In this document: piece by piece, positions 55,547-63,980 of the stretch | Position numbering within the stretch: position 1 is the stretch's first letter | Layout of the letters: each line of letters starts with the position of its first letter | From: Bradyrhizobium manausense | GTDB lineage: Bacteria > Pseudomonadota > Alphaproteobacteria > Rhizobiales > Xanthobacteraceae | Length of the DNA: 64,000 nt | Reading direction: 5' to 3' | NCBI RefSeq assembly: GCF_018130615.1 | Contig: NZ_JAFCKB010000018.1 | Span: forward strand, 108,584-172,583 | Translations under genes and position numbers: made by a program | Notes under the pieces: generated by a model | Told to the model about the DNA's origin: nothing | The model's database searches: none | What the model saw: the letters and a program-made list of their open reading frames with translations, nothing else

Positions 55547-56125
55547 ATGTCGGCAGAGCCTGAAACCACGACCGGTCCCCGCCCGCCCTCGCCGCGGCTC
55601 GGCCTGTTGCCGATGATCATCTTCGGTTCGCGCTGGCTGCAGCTGCCGCTTTATCTCGGGCTGATCGTGGCGCAGTGCGTTTATATCGTGCTGTTCCTCA
55701 AGGAGCTCTGGCACCTCGCTTCGCACGCGCTCGATCTGACCGAGCAGGAGATCATGATGAGCGTGCTGGCGCTGATCGACGTCGTGATGATCTCCAACCT
55801 GCTGGTGATGGTGATCGTCGGCGGCTACGAGACCTTCGTGTCCCGGCTCGATCTCCAGGGCCATCCCGACGAGCCGGAGTGGCTCGGCCACGTCAACGCC
55901 AGCGTGCTCAAGATCAAGCTCGCGATGGCGATCATCGGCATCTCCTCGATCGCGCTGCTGCGCACCTTCATCGAGGCCGGCAATCTCGGCTCGAACCGCG
56001 CCAGCCTCACCGAGAACGGCGTGATGTGGCAGGTGCTGATCCACATCACCTTCGTCGCGTCGGCGATCGGCATCGCTTTCGTCGACAGGTTCAGTGACGC
56101 GACCACGCGCAAGCATGCCGAGTGA
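55547..56125 (+). CDS. yqhA: YqhA/UPF0114 family inner-membrane protein
   Basis: This 192-residue membrane protein has four hydrophobic segments and the family landmarks LIDVVMISNLLVMVIVGGYE and HVNASVLKIKLAMAIIGISSIALLRTF. YqhA-family function is not established. The ATG at 55547 is used; it is preceded by an N-terminal Pro-rich cytoplasmic stretch in the product (TGPRPPSPRLG). It converges with the zeta-subunit gene. Confidence 0.88.
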   Translation: MSAEPETTTGPRPPSPRLGLLPMIIFGSRWLQLPLYLGLIVAQCVYIVLFLKELWHLASHALDLTEQEIMMSVLALIDVVMISNLLVMVIVGGYETFVSRLDLQGHPDEPEWLGHVNASVLKIKLAMAIIGISSIALLRTFIEAGNLGSNRASLTENGVMWQVLIHITFVASAIGIAFVDRFSDATTRKHAE

Positions 56126-56140
56126 AGCGCTTGCGCCAAG

Positions 56141-56470
56141 CTAACTGCCCTGGCGCGATGCGGCCTCGACCTGCGCCAGCGCCTCGTGCAGGCACTCCTG
56201 GAGCTTTTGCGCGACCTGCTCGCGCGAAATCCCCTTGGCGGCGAGGTCGCTCGACACCTTGCTCAGGGTCTCGTCCATCGTCTGGTTGCTCAGATTGTCC
56301 GTGACCAGCGCCGTCGCGTAGGCGGACGCGGCATCACCGCTGAGCCCGAGCTGGCTTGCGGCCCACATCCCGAGCAGCTTGTTCGACCGGGCCGCGGCCT
56401 TGAACATGAGCTCCTCGTCGTGGGCGAATTTGGCCTCAAAGCCCTGCTCGCGCTTGTCGAACGTGGTCAT
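56141..56470 (-). CDS. F1-ATPase inhibitor zeta subunit (DUF1476)
   Basis: This 109-residue helical protein (MTTFDKREQGFEAKFAHDEE; WAASQLGLSG; DLAAKGISREQVAQKL) belongs to DUF1476, the zeta subunit that blocks ATP hydrolysis by the F1 motor in alphaproteobacteria. The ATG at 56470 follows a GGAG site; an earlier in-frame start at 56482 would add four residues. No ATP synthase genes are nearby, which is usual for this gene. Confidence 0.9.
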   Translation of the reverse strand: MTTFDKREQGFEAKFAHDEELMFKAAARSNKLLGMWAASQLGLSGDAASAYATALVTDNLSNQTMDETLSKVSSDLAAKGISREQVAQKLQECLHEALAQVEAASRQGS

Positions 56471-56709
56471 GGTCAGCTCCATTTGCCTTGCGCTGATGGG
56501 ATCTGGATGGGAGGCGAACGTCTCCGTGGTTTCTCGTCAATTGAGGACTGTTTGAATCTTCCAACCGAAGGCGGACGCCGTCAAGCCACCGGTCGGGCCC
56601 GGAGCCGCCCAGACTCATAACAAGCGCGCCCCCGGTCCTGGACGGGAGGCGCTTTGGTGAAGCAGGTTGGGGAGGACTGACCGATCCCGTCTTGTCAGCT
56701 CTTGTCTTG

Positions 56710-56901
56710 TCAACTCTTGGCCGCTGCCGCCTCGCGGGCCAGCCGCTCGGCTCTCAGCCGTTCGCGGTTGGCATAAAAGGCCTTCTGCGCTTCCTCATGG
56801 TCACGCATGGCCTTCTCGGCCTCGACCCGGCGTGCCGCATCGCGCGCCTGGCGCTGTTCAGGGGTCAGGGGTTTACGTCGGAAGGAAACATCTTCTGTCA
56901 T
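56710..56901 (-). CDS. Small highly charged protein, 63 residues
   Basis: The protein is almost entirely one charged helix (LTPEQRQARDAARRVEAEKA, then RLRAERLAREAAAAKS), probably a coiled coil. I do not recognise a specific family. It is a single gene read convergently with nothing close by; the ATG at 56901 is the only start. Confidence 0.6.
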   Translation of the reverse strand: MTEDVSFRRKPLTPEQRQARDAARRVEAEKAMRDHEEAQKAFYANRERLRAERLAREAAAAKS

Positions 56902-57241
56902 GCGGTAATAACGCCGCGGTGAGGAAAAGGTTCCGCCGGAGGGCCCCCACGGAACCCAAAAACAACCCCATGCACAGTAGCCCGCGCGTGTCGGATCAAA
57001 GACTTACCCGCCCCATCCTGGACGTCCGCAACAAGCCATTTGACACGTCGGGCAAAACAGTGGCAAAATACGACTATTCCGAAATCAATCAGCCCGGTCC
57101 CGCCCGGCCTTCCCCTCCCCGACGGCGACCATGTCTGCCTCAGCCGTGCGGTTGATGCGCGCCTCGACCGGACCAAGCTACACACGCCCCCTCAGATAGC
57201 GCCGAAGATGCGGCACCTATTTTCCTCATTGGGGGTCGAAA
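56902..57241. other. Intergenic region upstream of the first secreted paralogue
   Basis: This 340-base gap has no recognised gene. Its last 32 bases (from GCGGCACCTATT at 57210) are similar to the leader of the paralogue at 63155. Confidence 0.5.
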
Positions 57242-57718
57242 ATGCGTTTTGCTCCTTTCGCCAATTTCACTGCTATCGCCTCAACACTCATCATCTGTTC
57301 GCAGGCCATGGCGGCGGACCCCGTCCGCTATGGCACCTCCTACGACCAACTTCAGCTCGGCACGACTTGTAGCGGAAACATCTCATGCCAGGTGAACTTC
57401 TCGCAACTGCCCTCAGATCGCCTGTTCATGCTTTCGAAAGTCAACTGCTCCGTGAACAGCACTCAACCTCTTGCAACGGCTCTGGTCAGCGCTTCAACGG
57501 CATCGGGAGGCTGGCCTATCGGACGAGGCGTCAATTTCAATCTGGGGCCAGCCCTTTTCGCCGCAAACCTCTACTTCTACTCGATTGAGGCGGACGCCCG
57601 CTTCCTGATCGGACAGGGACGCTTTCCGTACATTCAGGTGATGACCTCGAGCTTCGTCAACGCCAATATCCAGATGAGCTGTGGCATCGTCGGGGATCTG
57701 GTCACCCCGATTCAATAA
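57242..57718 (+). CDS. Small secreted protein, paralogue A
   Basis: This 158-residue protein has a signal peptide (cleaved near AMA-ADP, residue 24) and a beta-rich mature part with four Cys. It shares several blocks with the gene at 63155: VNFSQLPSDRLFMLSK, the (A/R)FLIGQGRFPYI region and the end CGIVGDLVTP. No family is recognised. The ATG at 57242 sits after a GGGGG site, and the short leader is also conserved between the two copies. It is probably exported to the periplasm or outside. Confidence 0.7.
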   Translation: MRFAPFANFTAIASTLIICSQAMAADPVRYGTSYDQLQLGTTCSGNISCQVNFSQLPSDRLFMLSKVNCSVNSTQPLATALVSASTASGGWPIGRGVNFNLGPALFAANLYFYSIEADARFLIGQGRFPYIQVMTSSFVNANIQMSCGIVGDLVTPIQ

Positions 57719-57908
57719 GGCACAGATTCCGGCTTCTGAAGCGACGTCCGCCGGTGAACCGGCGGGCATCGCAATCGTGTCGCCTCAGCTGTCGGGGGCG
57801 CATCATGAGCCGCTGGCGGTCGCTTGCTGTAGGACCTCATTGAGACAGGTCAATACAGCCAAACCCAGGCTCTGTGATCATGGCTCCGGCAAGTTAATGG
57901 AGACGGCC

Positions 57909-58517
57909 ATGTCACAGCAGAGCAGCATGCATTTTTACCTCAATTGGGCCAAAGAGCGGATCGACGAAATGGACGCTGCATTGGCCTCGTTCGAGGTCAA
58001 AACCGGCCAGGCCAAGGCTGAGTCCAAGGTCAAGACGGATCAGCTCCTGTCCGATCTGACGAAGCACCGCGACGCGTTTCAAGCGCGGCTCAAGACGCAG
58101 GCGGAAGCAGGTGAAGCCGCGTGGGCGAGCGCCAGGACGGACCTTGAAAGGCAATGGGCTGCATTCGAGGCGCAAGTGAAGACCTACTTCGAAGGCGCCG
58201 GCAAACAGCTCGAGCTGCAGCAGTCCACGTTCAGGGATCTTGCTGCTGCACAGGGCAAGGCCTGGCGCGAAGCGGCTGACAAATTCCGTGAGGCCGCAGG
58301 CAAGGTGGCAGCAGCCCGCACCGTCGATCTCGATGCAGCGCTCGCGCAAATGAAATCTGACGCGTCCGAGGCCGAGGCGCGCTTGCAGAAGCTGAAACAG
58401 GCTGGCAGCGAATCCTGGTCGGTCCTGAGCGCCGCGCTCGCCGAATCCCGGAAATCGTTCGATCAGGCCAACAAGGCCGCGTGGGACGCACTGAAGGGCG
58501 CCGATCCAAAGAGCTGA
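57909..58517 (+). CDS. Helical coiled-coil protein, phasin-like
   Basis: This 202-residue protein is almost wholly helical and charged, with repeated Ala/Glu/Lys/Gln heptads (LASFEVKTGQAKAESKVKTD; WAAFEAQVKTYFEGAGKQLE; FREAAGKVAAART). The style is similar to phasins or other coiled-coil scaffold proteins; there is no signal peptide. The ATG at 57909 follows GGAGACGG; an ATG at 57897 is possible. It is followed by a strong terminator. Confidence 0.6.
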   Translation: MSQQSSMHFYLNWAKERIDEMDAALASFEVKTGQAKAESKVKTDQLLSDLTKHRDAFQARLKTQAEAGEAAWASARTDLERQWAAFEAQVKTYFEGAGKQLELQQSTFRDLAAAQGKAWREAADKFREAAGKVAAARTVDLDAALAQMKSDASEAEARLQKLKQAGSESWSVLSAALAESRKSFDQANKAAWDALKGADPKS

Positions 58518-58576
58518 GGCTCACGCAGGCGCGCGGCTCGGTTGGAGCCAAGCCCCCCCCAAACGGGTGGACATGA

Positions 58577-58600
58577 AAAGGCCGCCCGAAGGCGGCCTTT
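58577..58600. terminator. Bidirectional rho-independent terminator
   Basis: The stem AAAGGCCGCC/GGCGGCCTTT closes over a CGAA tetraloop. It is flanked by A- and T-runs on the two sides, so it can end both the coiled-coil gene and the convergent PEP-CTERM gene. Confidence 0.85.
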
Positions 58601-58621
58601 CTTACATTCGCAAAACTGGAT

Positions 58622-60094
58622 TCAGGCCAAGGCCGGCCGCTTCCGACGCCGGGAGGCAAGTAGGCCTACTCCGAAAAAGCCCGCAATCATCATCGCCCAG
58701 GTCGACGCCTCCGGAACGGCGGCGACCTGCTCCGGCGTGAAGCTGGCGCCGTATTTGGCCAGATCGGCGTCGGTGAAGCCAAACACGTAGAACATGTTCG
58801 GGCCCGACGTCGCTGGAACGAAGTCGTTGTCGTTGGCGACCCACAGCGTGTGCTCGACCTGGCCGTTGATCGTGACGTCCTGGCCAAAGGTGAGGCCTTC
58901 GATCTTCGACGGCACCTGGGTGTTCGGAATGCCGTGGGCTCCGAGCGCGGACACGATGTCCAGGAACGGACCCGACTTCGTCACGGCAGCGGCCGCCAGA
59001 GCCGAGCCGCTCAGGCTCGAGACTTCGGTGGCTCCCTTGATGTCGATGATGAAAAGCTGCTTCACCTTGGCCGCACTGCCATCGCCGAGGCCCTTGCCGT
59101 CCCGCTCGTCGACCAGGAATTGGTGGTCGTTCAGCGCGACGATCTCGCTCACTCCGCTGCCGGTCGTCAGGTTGTAGGCGTATTCGTGCGTTGCGTGGGT
59201 CGCGACGTCGATCGTGACGATGCGTACGGTGTTTTTTGAGGCACCCGTCGCGTCCTGAATCAGCGGCGCCTGCATGATGCCCACCAGCGTCTTTCCATCC
59301 GGCGTGAGCGCAAGCCCCTCCATGCCCTTATTCGCCGTCCGGCCGGACGTGTTGCCGCTAATCTCGGTACTTCCCACCGGAGAGAGTTTCGATACGTCGA
59401 GGTTGCTCGGCAAGGTGAAGGTCTGGACCAGCTTGCCGGTGCTGTTGTCAAACTGACGAACGTAGGGGCCGTACTCGTCGGAGACATAGACACTCTTGCC
59501 GTCCGGCGACACGCGAATGGACTCCGGATCGAGCCGGGCATTGCTGGGATTTCCGGAATTCCCGGGGCCGAAATTGTCAGAACGACCCGTGAAATAATAG
59601 GTGCTACTCGTATTCTGCGCCGGCGCACCGGACCCGAGCGGGGTGCCGTCTATCTTGTTACCGAGACCCGCCCCCGTTCCGTAAGTTAGCGGCGCCGAGC
59701 TGGAGAGCAGCGTCGTCTTGGTCAGGGTCGGCGTCAGCGAATACGGCAAGCTTCCGCCCGGCGTTGCCGTCAGGCTCATGTTCACCGTCTGATATCGGCT
59801 GATATAGGAGACGGTGTCATCCACTTTCGAATTGTAGGGCGTTGCGTTCGGACCGCGGTCCGGCAGAGCGTAAAACGTATTGCCGCCCGCATAGGTGATG
59901 CCGGACCCGATTCCGCCAAGCACATTGGCGGGAAGCCCGTTTTCCAGCGTGCCGGTCAACCCCGAAAGATCCGCATTTGCGCCGGCGCTGCTTCCGCTCA
60001 GCGACCCCATCGCCAGCAGCATGACATCGGCTTTCGCCGCCGGCGCGGCCAACATCGAAGCAAGCAAAACACTCGAAGAAACAATACGACGCAT
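58622..60094 (-). CDS. PEP-CTERM phytase-like esterase
   Basis: This 490-residue secreted protein has a signal peptide (MRRIVSSSVLLASMLAAPAA). Its beta-propeller-like body is of the esterase-like phytase family (YALPDRGPNATPY; DPESIRVSPDGKSVYVSDEYGPYVRQF; KGMEGLALTPDGKTLVGIMQ; SKIEGLTFG). The C-terminal PEP-CTERM signal is [18 protein letters not shown] plus SRRRKR. It is presumably sorted to the envelope or matrix by an exosortase. The ATG at 60094 is used; an ATG at 60103 would add three residues. It is transcribed alone. Confidence 0.88.
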   Translation of the reverse strand: MRRIVSSSVLLASMLAAPAAKADVMLLAMGSLSGSSAGANADLSGLTGTLENGLPANVLGGIGSGITYAGGNTFYALPDRGPNATPYNSKVDDTVSYISRYQTVNMSLTATPGGSLPYSLTPTLTKTTLLSSSAPLTYGTGAGLGNKIDGTPLGSGAPAQNTSSTYYFTGRSDNFGPGNSGNPSNARLDPESIRVSPDGKSVYVSDEYGPYVRQFDNSTGKLVQTFTLPSNLDVSKLSPVGSTEISGNTSGRTANKGMEGLALTPDGKTLVGIMQAPLIQDATGASKNTVRIVTIDVATHATHEYAYNLTTGSGVSEIVALNDHQFLVDERDGKGLGDGSAAKVKQLFIIDIKGATEVSSLSGSALAAAAVTKSGPFLDIVSALGAHGIPNTQVPSKIEGLTFGQDVTINGQVEHTLWVANDNDFVPATSGPNMFYVFGFTDADLAKYGASFTPEQVAAVPEASTWAMMIAGFFGVGLLASRRRKRPALA

Positions 60095-60760
60095 ATCCCC
60101 CACCCCAATTTACAATTTGGTCAGGACGATATGCAGCGCTCTTGTTACAGATAGATGTCACAGAGCGCCCGGATGTTGCTGTTCGGTGGCGCAATGTGTC
60201 GGCCGACTGTGCGCGCTTGTGCGACCCGAGACGAGCCGCGGCAACTCGCGGCTTGATCGGCGGCTCCGCTCGCAATCGCCGGTTCAGATTTGCGCGGCCC
60301 GGCAACGTAGGCTGGTAGTTGTGCGTTTGGCTCCTCCGCGATCGGGCGAGCGGATATGTCGGAGCCGACAGATCCTGCCGTGCAGGAATTGCGTCTTGGC
60401 CTAAGCAAATGGCGCGGAGCAGCGCGGAGGCGCTGCCCCCGTTGGAGGGCAATCGCATATGGCGCTCGCACTGCCGGCAGCGCTCCTCCCAATATCGCCT
60501 TGCGCCCACCAATTCCCGTCATTCCGGGGCGATGCAAAGCATCGAACTATGGTGCGCAATTGCGCACCTGAGAATCTCGAGATTCCGGGTCCGCCCTTCG
60601 GGCGTCCCGGAATGACAGGTCTGCCGATGCGCGATAACCCTGCCCCCGTTTGGCGTACGGCCCGGATCGAGCCACGACCTACCCCTTTTTTGCCGTGGCC
60701 TTTTCGACCGTTTGAGATCAGGATTCGGTCCTGAAGGGAACTCTAGCCAAGCGCGTTCTC
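60095..60760. other. Intergenic region with palindromic repeat
   Basis: This 666-base gap includes the palindromic element at 60518-60616 listed separately. No gene is convincing in the remainder. Confidence 0.5.
60518..60616. repeat. 99-base Bradyrhizobium-type palindromic repeat
   Basis: The element opens GTCATTCCGGGGCGATGC and closes GGGCGTCCCGGAATGAC, with an internal GAATCTCGAGATTC palindrome. The terminal arms (GTCATTCCGGG / CCCGGAATGAC) are perfect inverted repeats. This is the form of a very common dispersed intergenic element in Bradyrhizobium and relatives (known from memory). Any role in RNA folding is unknown. Confidence 0.85.
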
Positions 60761-61078
60761 ATGGCTGACTCTCCATCCATCGTCCCGCAGAGTGCGGCCA
60801 ACCGCGATGTCTACATTGTGCTTGAGGACTTCGGCGGCCGTTTGGGGCGGGCCTGGTCCGAAACGGCAGAAGAGGACAGCAATCGAGCGACTCTGCTGCG
60901 GCACCTGATCGAAGGCCATTACATTCGTCCAGCTCGCATCATCGCCTTCAACACGACCGAGGGATGGTCGCGCGATGTGACTGCGGATATCGCGGATGAG
61001 CTGCGCCGTCGCTTCGTCGAATTCGAGGACGTGGCGCCCTCCATGCTGGAATTCCTAGAGAGAGCGGCGAAGCACTGA
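60761..61078 (+). CDS. Conserved-looking small protein, 105 residues
   Basis: The product (ADSPSIVPQSAANRDVYIVLE; FGGRLGRAWSE; FNTTEGWSRDVTADIADELR) is mixed alpha/beta with no signal or membrane segment. I do not recognise the family. The ATG at 60761 gives the whole ORF. Two hairpins follow its end (61100-61157). Confidence 0.65.
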   Translation: MADSPSIVPQSAANRDVYIVLEDFGGRLGRAWSETAEEDSNRATLLRHLIEGHYIRPARIIAFNTTEGWSRDVTADIADELRRRFVEFEDVAPSMLEFLERAAKH

Positions 61079-61749
61079 GCAACGGCTGAAACAGAACGGC
61101 CCCGGCATACCCCTATGCCGGGACCGCTCAAGGTGTCCCTGGCGCGAGCACCAGGGACCAACAAGCTTAGTCAGTCCTGGCGCGTCGCTCTGTCCACTTT
61201 TGAACATGCGATCACGGTTGAGCGGGTGGAGAGACGGCGGCGCGCAAGGCGATGCACGGGCGCGCCACGGGGAAAGGCCGCAGGGTGGTTCCAGCCCCCA
61301 CTGCGGCCATCCCGGGCAAATTACAAATCGGTACTCAAATCTCGCCGGTGTTCTTCTTGTAGAACACCCCGTTCCGAAAATGGATTCCGTAAGACTACCG
61401 GAATCCGATGTTCTACCCATTGCCACCCCAGGGCGAACATGGCACGGCTCGGCTTCCAGCCCCCCAATGCTCCCGGCAGCCGATCCAATTGCGGATTTGA
61501 GCGCCGGGAGTGCCAGGCCCCGCCACGTCAATGGTGCGCGGCGGCACCGCAATTCCGACCGCTCAAGATCACGTTCGGCCCCCTGCTCCGCAGGACACGG
61601 CTCGATGGCCCCGCCCGCCGTGAGCCGTCACGCAGTGGTTCTTGTGGTTTCGGCGCGTTGCCCACGAAACCCACTTACCGGTTGCACGAAGCATTCCCGA
61701 AACAAAGCCGGTCTAGCCTCCGTCAGATAGAGCCAATGGGGATTGGGTC
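61079..61749. other. Intergenic region with two hairpins, no gene seen
   Basis: Hairpins CCCGGCATA-CCCC-TATGCCGGG (61100-61121) and GTCCCTGG...CCAGGGAC (61134-61157) sit just after the 105-residue gene and may be terminators without T-runs. The remaining 590 bases have short open frames in several directions but none with convincing features. Confidence 0.5.
61100..61157. terminator. Two successive hairpins
   Basis: A nine-base-pair stem (61100-61121) is followed 12 bases later by an eight-base-pair stem (61134-61157). They could end transcription of the 105-residue gene or be part of an RNA structure. Confidence 0.45.
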
Positions 61750-61833
61750 ATGTGGGCATTCATTGAAGATCTTTACCGGAATTATTGCCTGACGCGGCTG
61801 CAGGAAATTCGGGACTACGAGCGGGCACACTGA
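61750..61833 (+). CDS. Very small ORF, 27 residues
   Basis: The ORF encodes MWAFIEDLYRNYCLTRLQEI plus a charged tail (RDYERAH). It has a helical, slightly aromatic composition that looks coding rather than random. There is only a weak G-rich site upstream. No function can be given. Confidence 0.35.
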   Translation: MWAFIEDLYRNYCLTRLQEIRDYERAH

Positions 61834-62031
61834 GCCGGCGCTGCTTTGGGTTCGGTATGCCGGCAGCCTGCCTTGTGGCCGTTCTCATGCTCTCGCAGCG
61901 ATCGCGACTTTAAGGTCTCCGCGCCCACCTAGGCTGCCGTGTGTGGTGGCCGCCAGGGCTTGCGGATCGATGATTTGCGAGGGTCCTTGCCAACGTCGCC
62001 TTGATGGCGGTCGTGGAAACGGAAGGTTGCC

Positions 62032-62985
62032 ATGCTCGTTCGGTCGGCACTGCGCGAATACAGGACGTGGGTCATCGACAGCCGCTACTGGAACGGCTAC
62101 GTGCCCCGCCAAGATGACATCATCATTGCGACCGCCCCCAAGTGCGGCACGACATGGATGCAGCAGATCGTCAGTTCGCTGGTGTTCGGCGATGCGAATG
62201 TCCGATCTCTCCCTGCAGTCTCGCCGTGGGTAGAAGCTCGTTTCCGTCATACCCCCGAGGAAGTGCATCGAAAGCTTGCCACCCAGCAGCATCGTCGCTT
62301 CCTGAAGACGCATCTGCCGATCGACGGTCTCCCGCTCTATGACGACGTCAAATACATTCACGTCGGCCGGAACGGCCGCGACGTCGGCCTTTCCATGCAC
62401 AATCACTACTCAGGCTTCAACGAAACGCAGATTGCGCTGTTCGACGGGATCGGCCGCGACGATCCCGTCGTTGGCCGGCCTTATCAAAGACCTCCGGCCG
62501 ATCCGCTACAGTTCTTTCGGCAGTGGATCGCCACGAAGGTGACGCCCGGTCCTGTCAACGGACCGCCCAACCCGTTCTATTTCGACGTCGAGGCCAGCTA
62601 TTGGGCCGAACGAAAGCGGCCGAACGTGCTGCTGGTTCACTACTCAGACCTCTCGGCTGATCTCGAAGGGGAAATGCGCCGGATTGCAGAATTTCTCGGC
62701 ATTGTGCGCGAAGAAAATCTGTGGCGGGCGCTTGTCGAGGCCGCACGATTTGAAACCATGCAAAGCGCCGGCGATGAGTTGATGCCGCATACCAAAGCGA
62801 TGTTCACCGGTGGCTCGCGCCGCTTCTTCAACAAGGGGATCGACAGCCGTTGGCGGGAGGTGCTGACGGACGACGACGTCGCGCTTTACGACGCACGCGT
62901 CAGAGAACTGCTCACGCCAGGCCTCGCGTCATGGCTCGAGGGCGGGCGCCGGCGAGCTGGCGATCCGCCATCGGTGCCGGACTAG
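62032..62985 (+). CDS. Sulfotransferase
   Basis: This 317-residue enzyme transfers sulphate from PAPS to a small acceptor. The 5'-phosphosulphate loop is APKCGTTWMQQI (about residue 35); the 3'-phosphate-binding region follows (VGRNGRDVGLSMHNHY). The Arg/Gly-rich end near FFNKGIDSRWREVLT, like the RKG(x)GDW region of cytosolic sulfotransferases, is also seen. The ATG at 62032 is used. The acceptor is unknown. Confidence 0.88.
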   Translation: MLVRSALREYRTWVIDSRYWNGYVPRQDDIIIATAPKCGTTWMQQIVSSLVFGDANVRSLPAVSPWVEARFRHTPEEVHRKLATQQHRRFLKTHLPIDGLPLYDDVKYIHVGRNGRDVGLSMHNHYSGFNETQIALFDGIGRDDPVVGRPYQRPPADPLQFFRQWIATKVTPGPVNGPPNPFYFDVEASYWAERKRPNVLLVHYSDLSADLEGEMRRIAEFLGIVREENLWRALVEAARFETMQSAGDELMPHTKAMFTGGSRRFFNKGIDSRWREVLTDDDVALYDARVRELLTPGLASWLEGGRRRAGDPPSVPD

Positions 62986-63154
62986 ACCGATCGCCGTCCC
63001 CGATGACCGATTGCGATTTGCGGTGACGGCGCCGAACCAAAATCATCACGATGTCGTCCGATTGCGGCATCGGGCAGAAATTAAATGTGCAACGTCACCG
63101 CACTTTGCGCGGACGCCCCTGCAACGCGGCACCTATTCACCCATGGAGGCGAAA

Positions 63155-63622
63155 ATGCAGTCCGTTAGTGTTGTTAGAACTACCCTTGCCGCCGTTACGC
63201 TTGCTGTCACGACTCAAGTCGGTGCCGCGCCTATATCCTATGGTACTTATTACGAGGATCTCTTCATCAACGGCGCCTCTTGCATCAACGGATTTTGCAG
63301 GGTCAATTTCAGCCAACTGCCATCGAACAACTTATTCATGCTTTCCAAGATCAACTGCAATGCTGAGAGTGTGTCTCCACTCACGGAGGCCTACGTCAGT
63401 ATTTCTCAAGCGTCTAATGGGCCTACGATCGGAAGGATCGTCTGGTTCAATGCCGGACCGGGAACGTTCGTTGGCAGCGCTTACAATTACTCATTCGAGG
63501 CCGATGTGCGTATGCTCATGGGTCAAGGACGATTTCCCTACGTCGTGTTGTTTGCCGGCGGAGGCGGCAGTATTACTGCGCGCTGCGGCATTGTGGGTGA
63601 CCTCGTGCCCCCGACCCCATAG
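63155..63622 (+). CDS. Small secreted protein, paralogue B
   Basis: This 155-residue protein has a signal peptide (cleaved near VGA-APIS) and a beta-rich mature part. It parallels the gene at 57242: CRVNFSQLPSNNLFMLSKIN, (D)VRMLMGQGRFPYVV and CGIVGDLVPP. Four Cys are shared in position. The ATG at 63155 follows GGAGGCG; an ATG at 63143 is an alternative. Its leader contains the same GCGGCACCTATT as copy A. No family is recognised. Confidence 0.7.
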   Translation: MQSVSVVRTTLAAVTLAVTTQVGAAPISYGTYYEDLFINGASCINGFCRVNFSQLPSNNLFMLSKINCNAESVSPLTEAYVSISQASNGPTIGRIVWFNAGPGTFVGSAYNYSFEADVRMLMGQGRFPYVVLFAGGGGSITARCGIVGDLVPPTP

Positions 63623-63980
63623 TGCGTTTATCGACGAGGCCGCTCAACTGAGACGGTCCCACCCCGGCCCGAGCGAATCCGCAACGGCTTTCCAAACGAC
63701 ATGCTTCTCCGTTCGATCAGCCACTTCCCCTTACGGTGATCTTCAGTGCATTAGATTTCTTACAATGACGTCCCACTGCGCATCGGTCACTGTTCGACCG
63801 GGGCGGCAGGAAACGTTCGCTCTTTTCAAGCAACATCAGACATTTTCGGGGACGGTGCACTAAATCATCGATAGCTTCCAACTGCGGCATCGATCATTGT
63901 TCGGCGGGCAGAAATTGAGTGCACTGGACTGCACCCCTGAAGTGAGACACGATAATTTCAGTGACAGTGGGGTTGTCACG
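63623..63980. other. Intergenic region with degenerate repeated segments
   Basis: Two related segments start at 63776 (ACTGCGCATCGGTCACTG) and 63890 (ACTGCGGCATCGATCATTG), and a shorter relative lies at 63062. The right part (about 63921 on) looks like the terminal end of an insertion sequence. No gene is seen. Confidence 0.45.
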
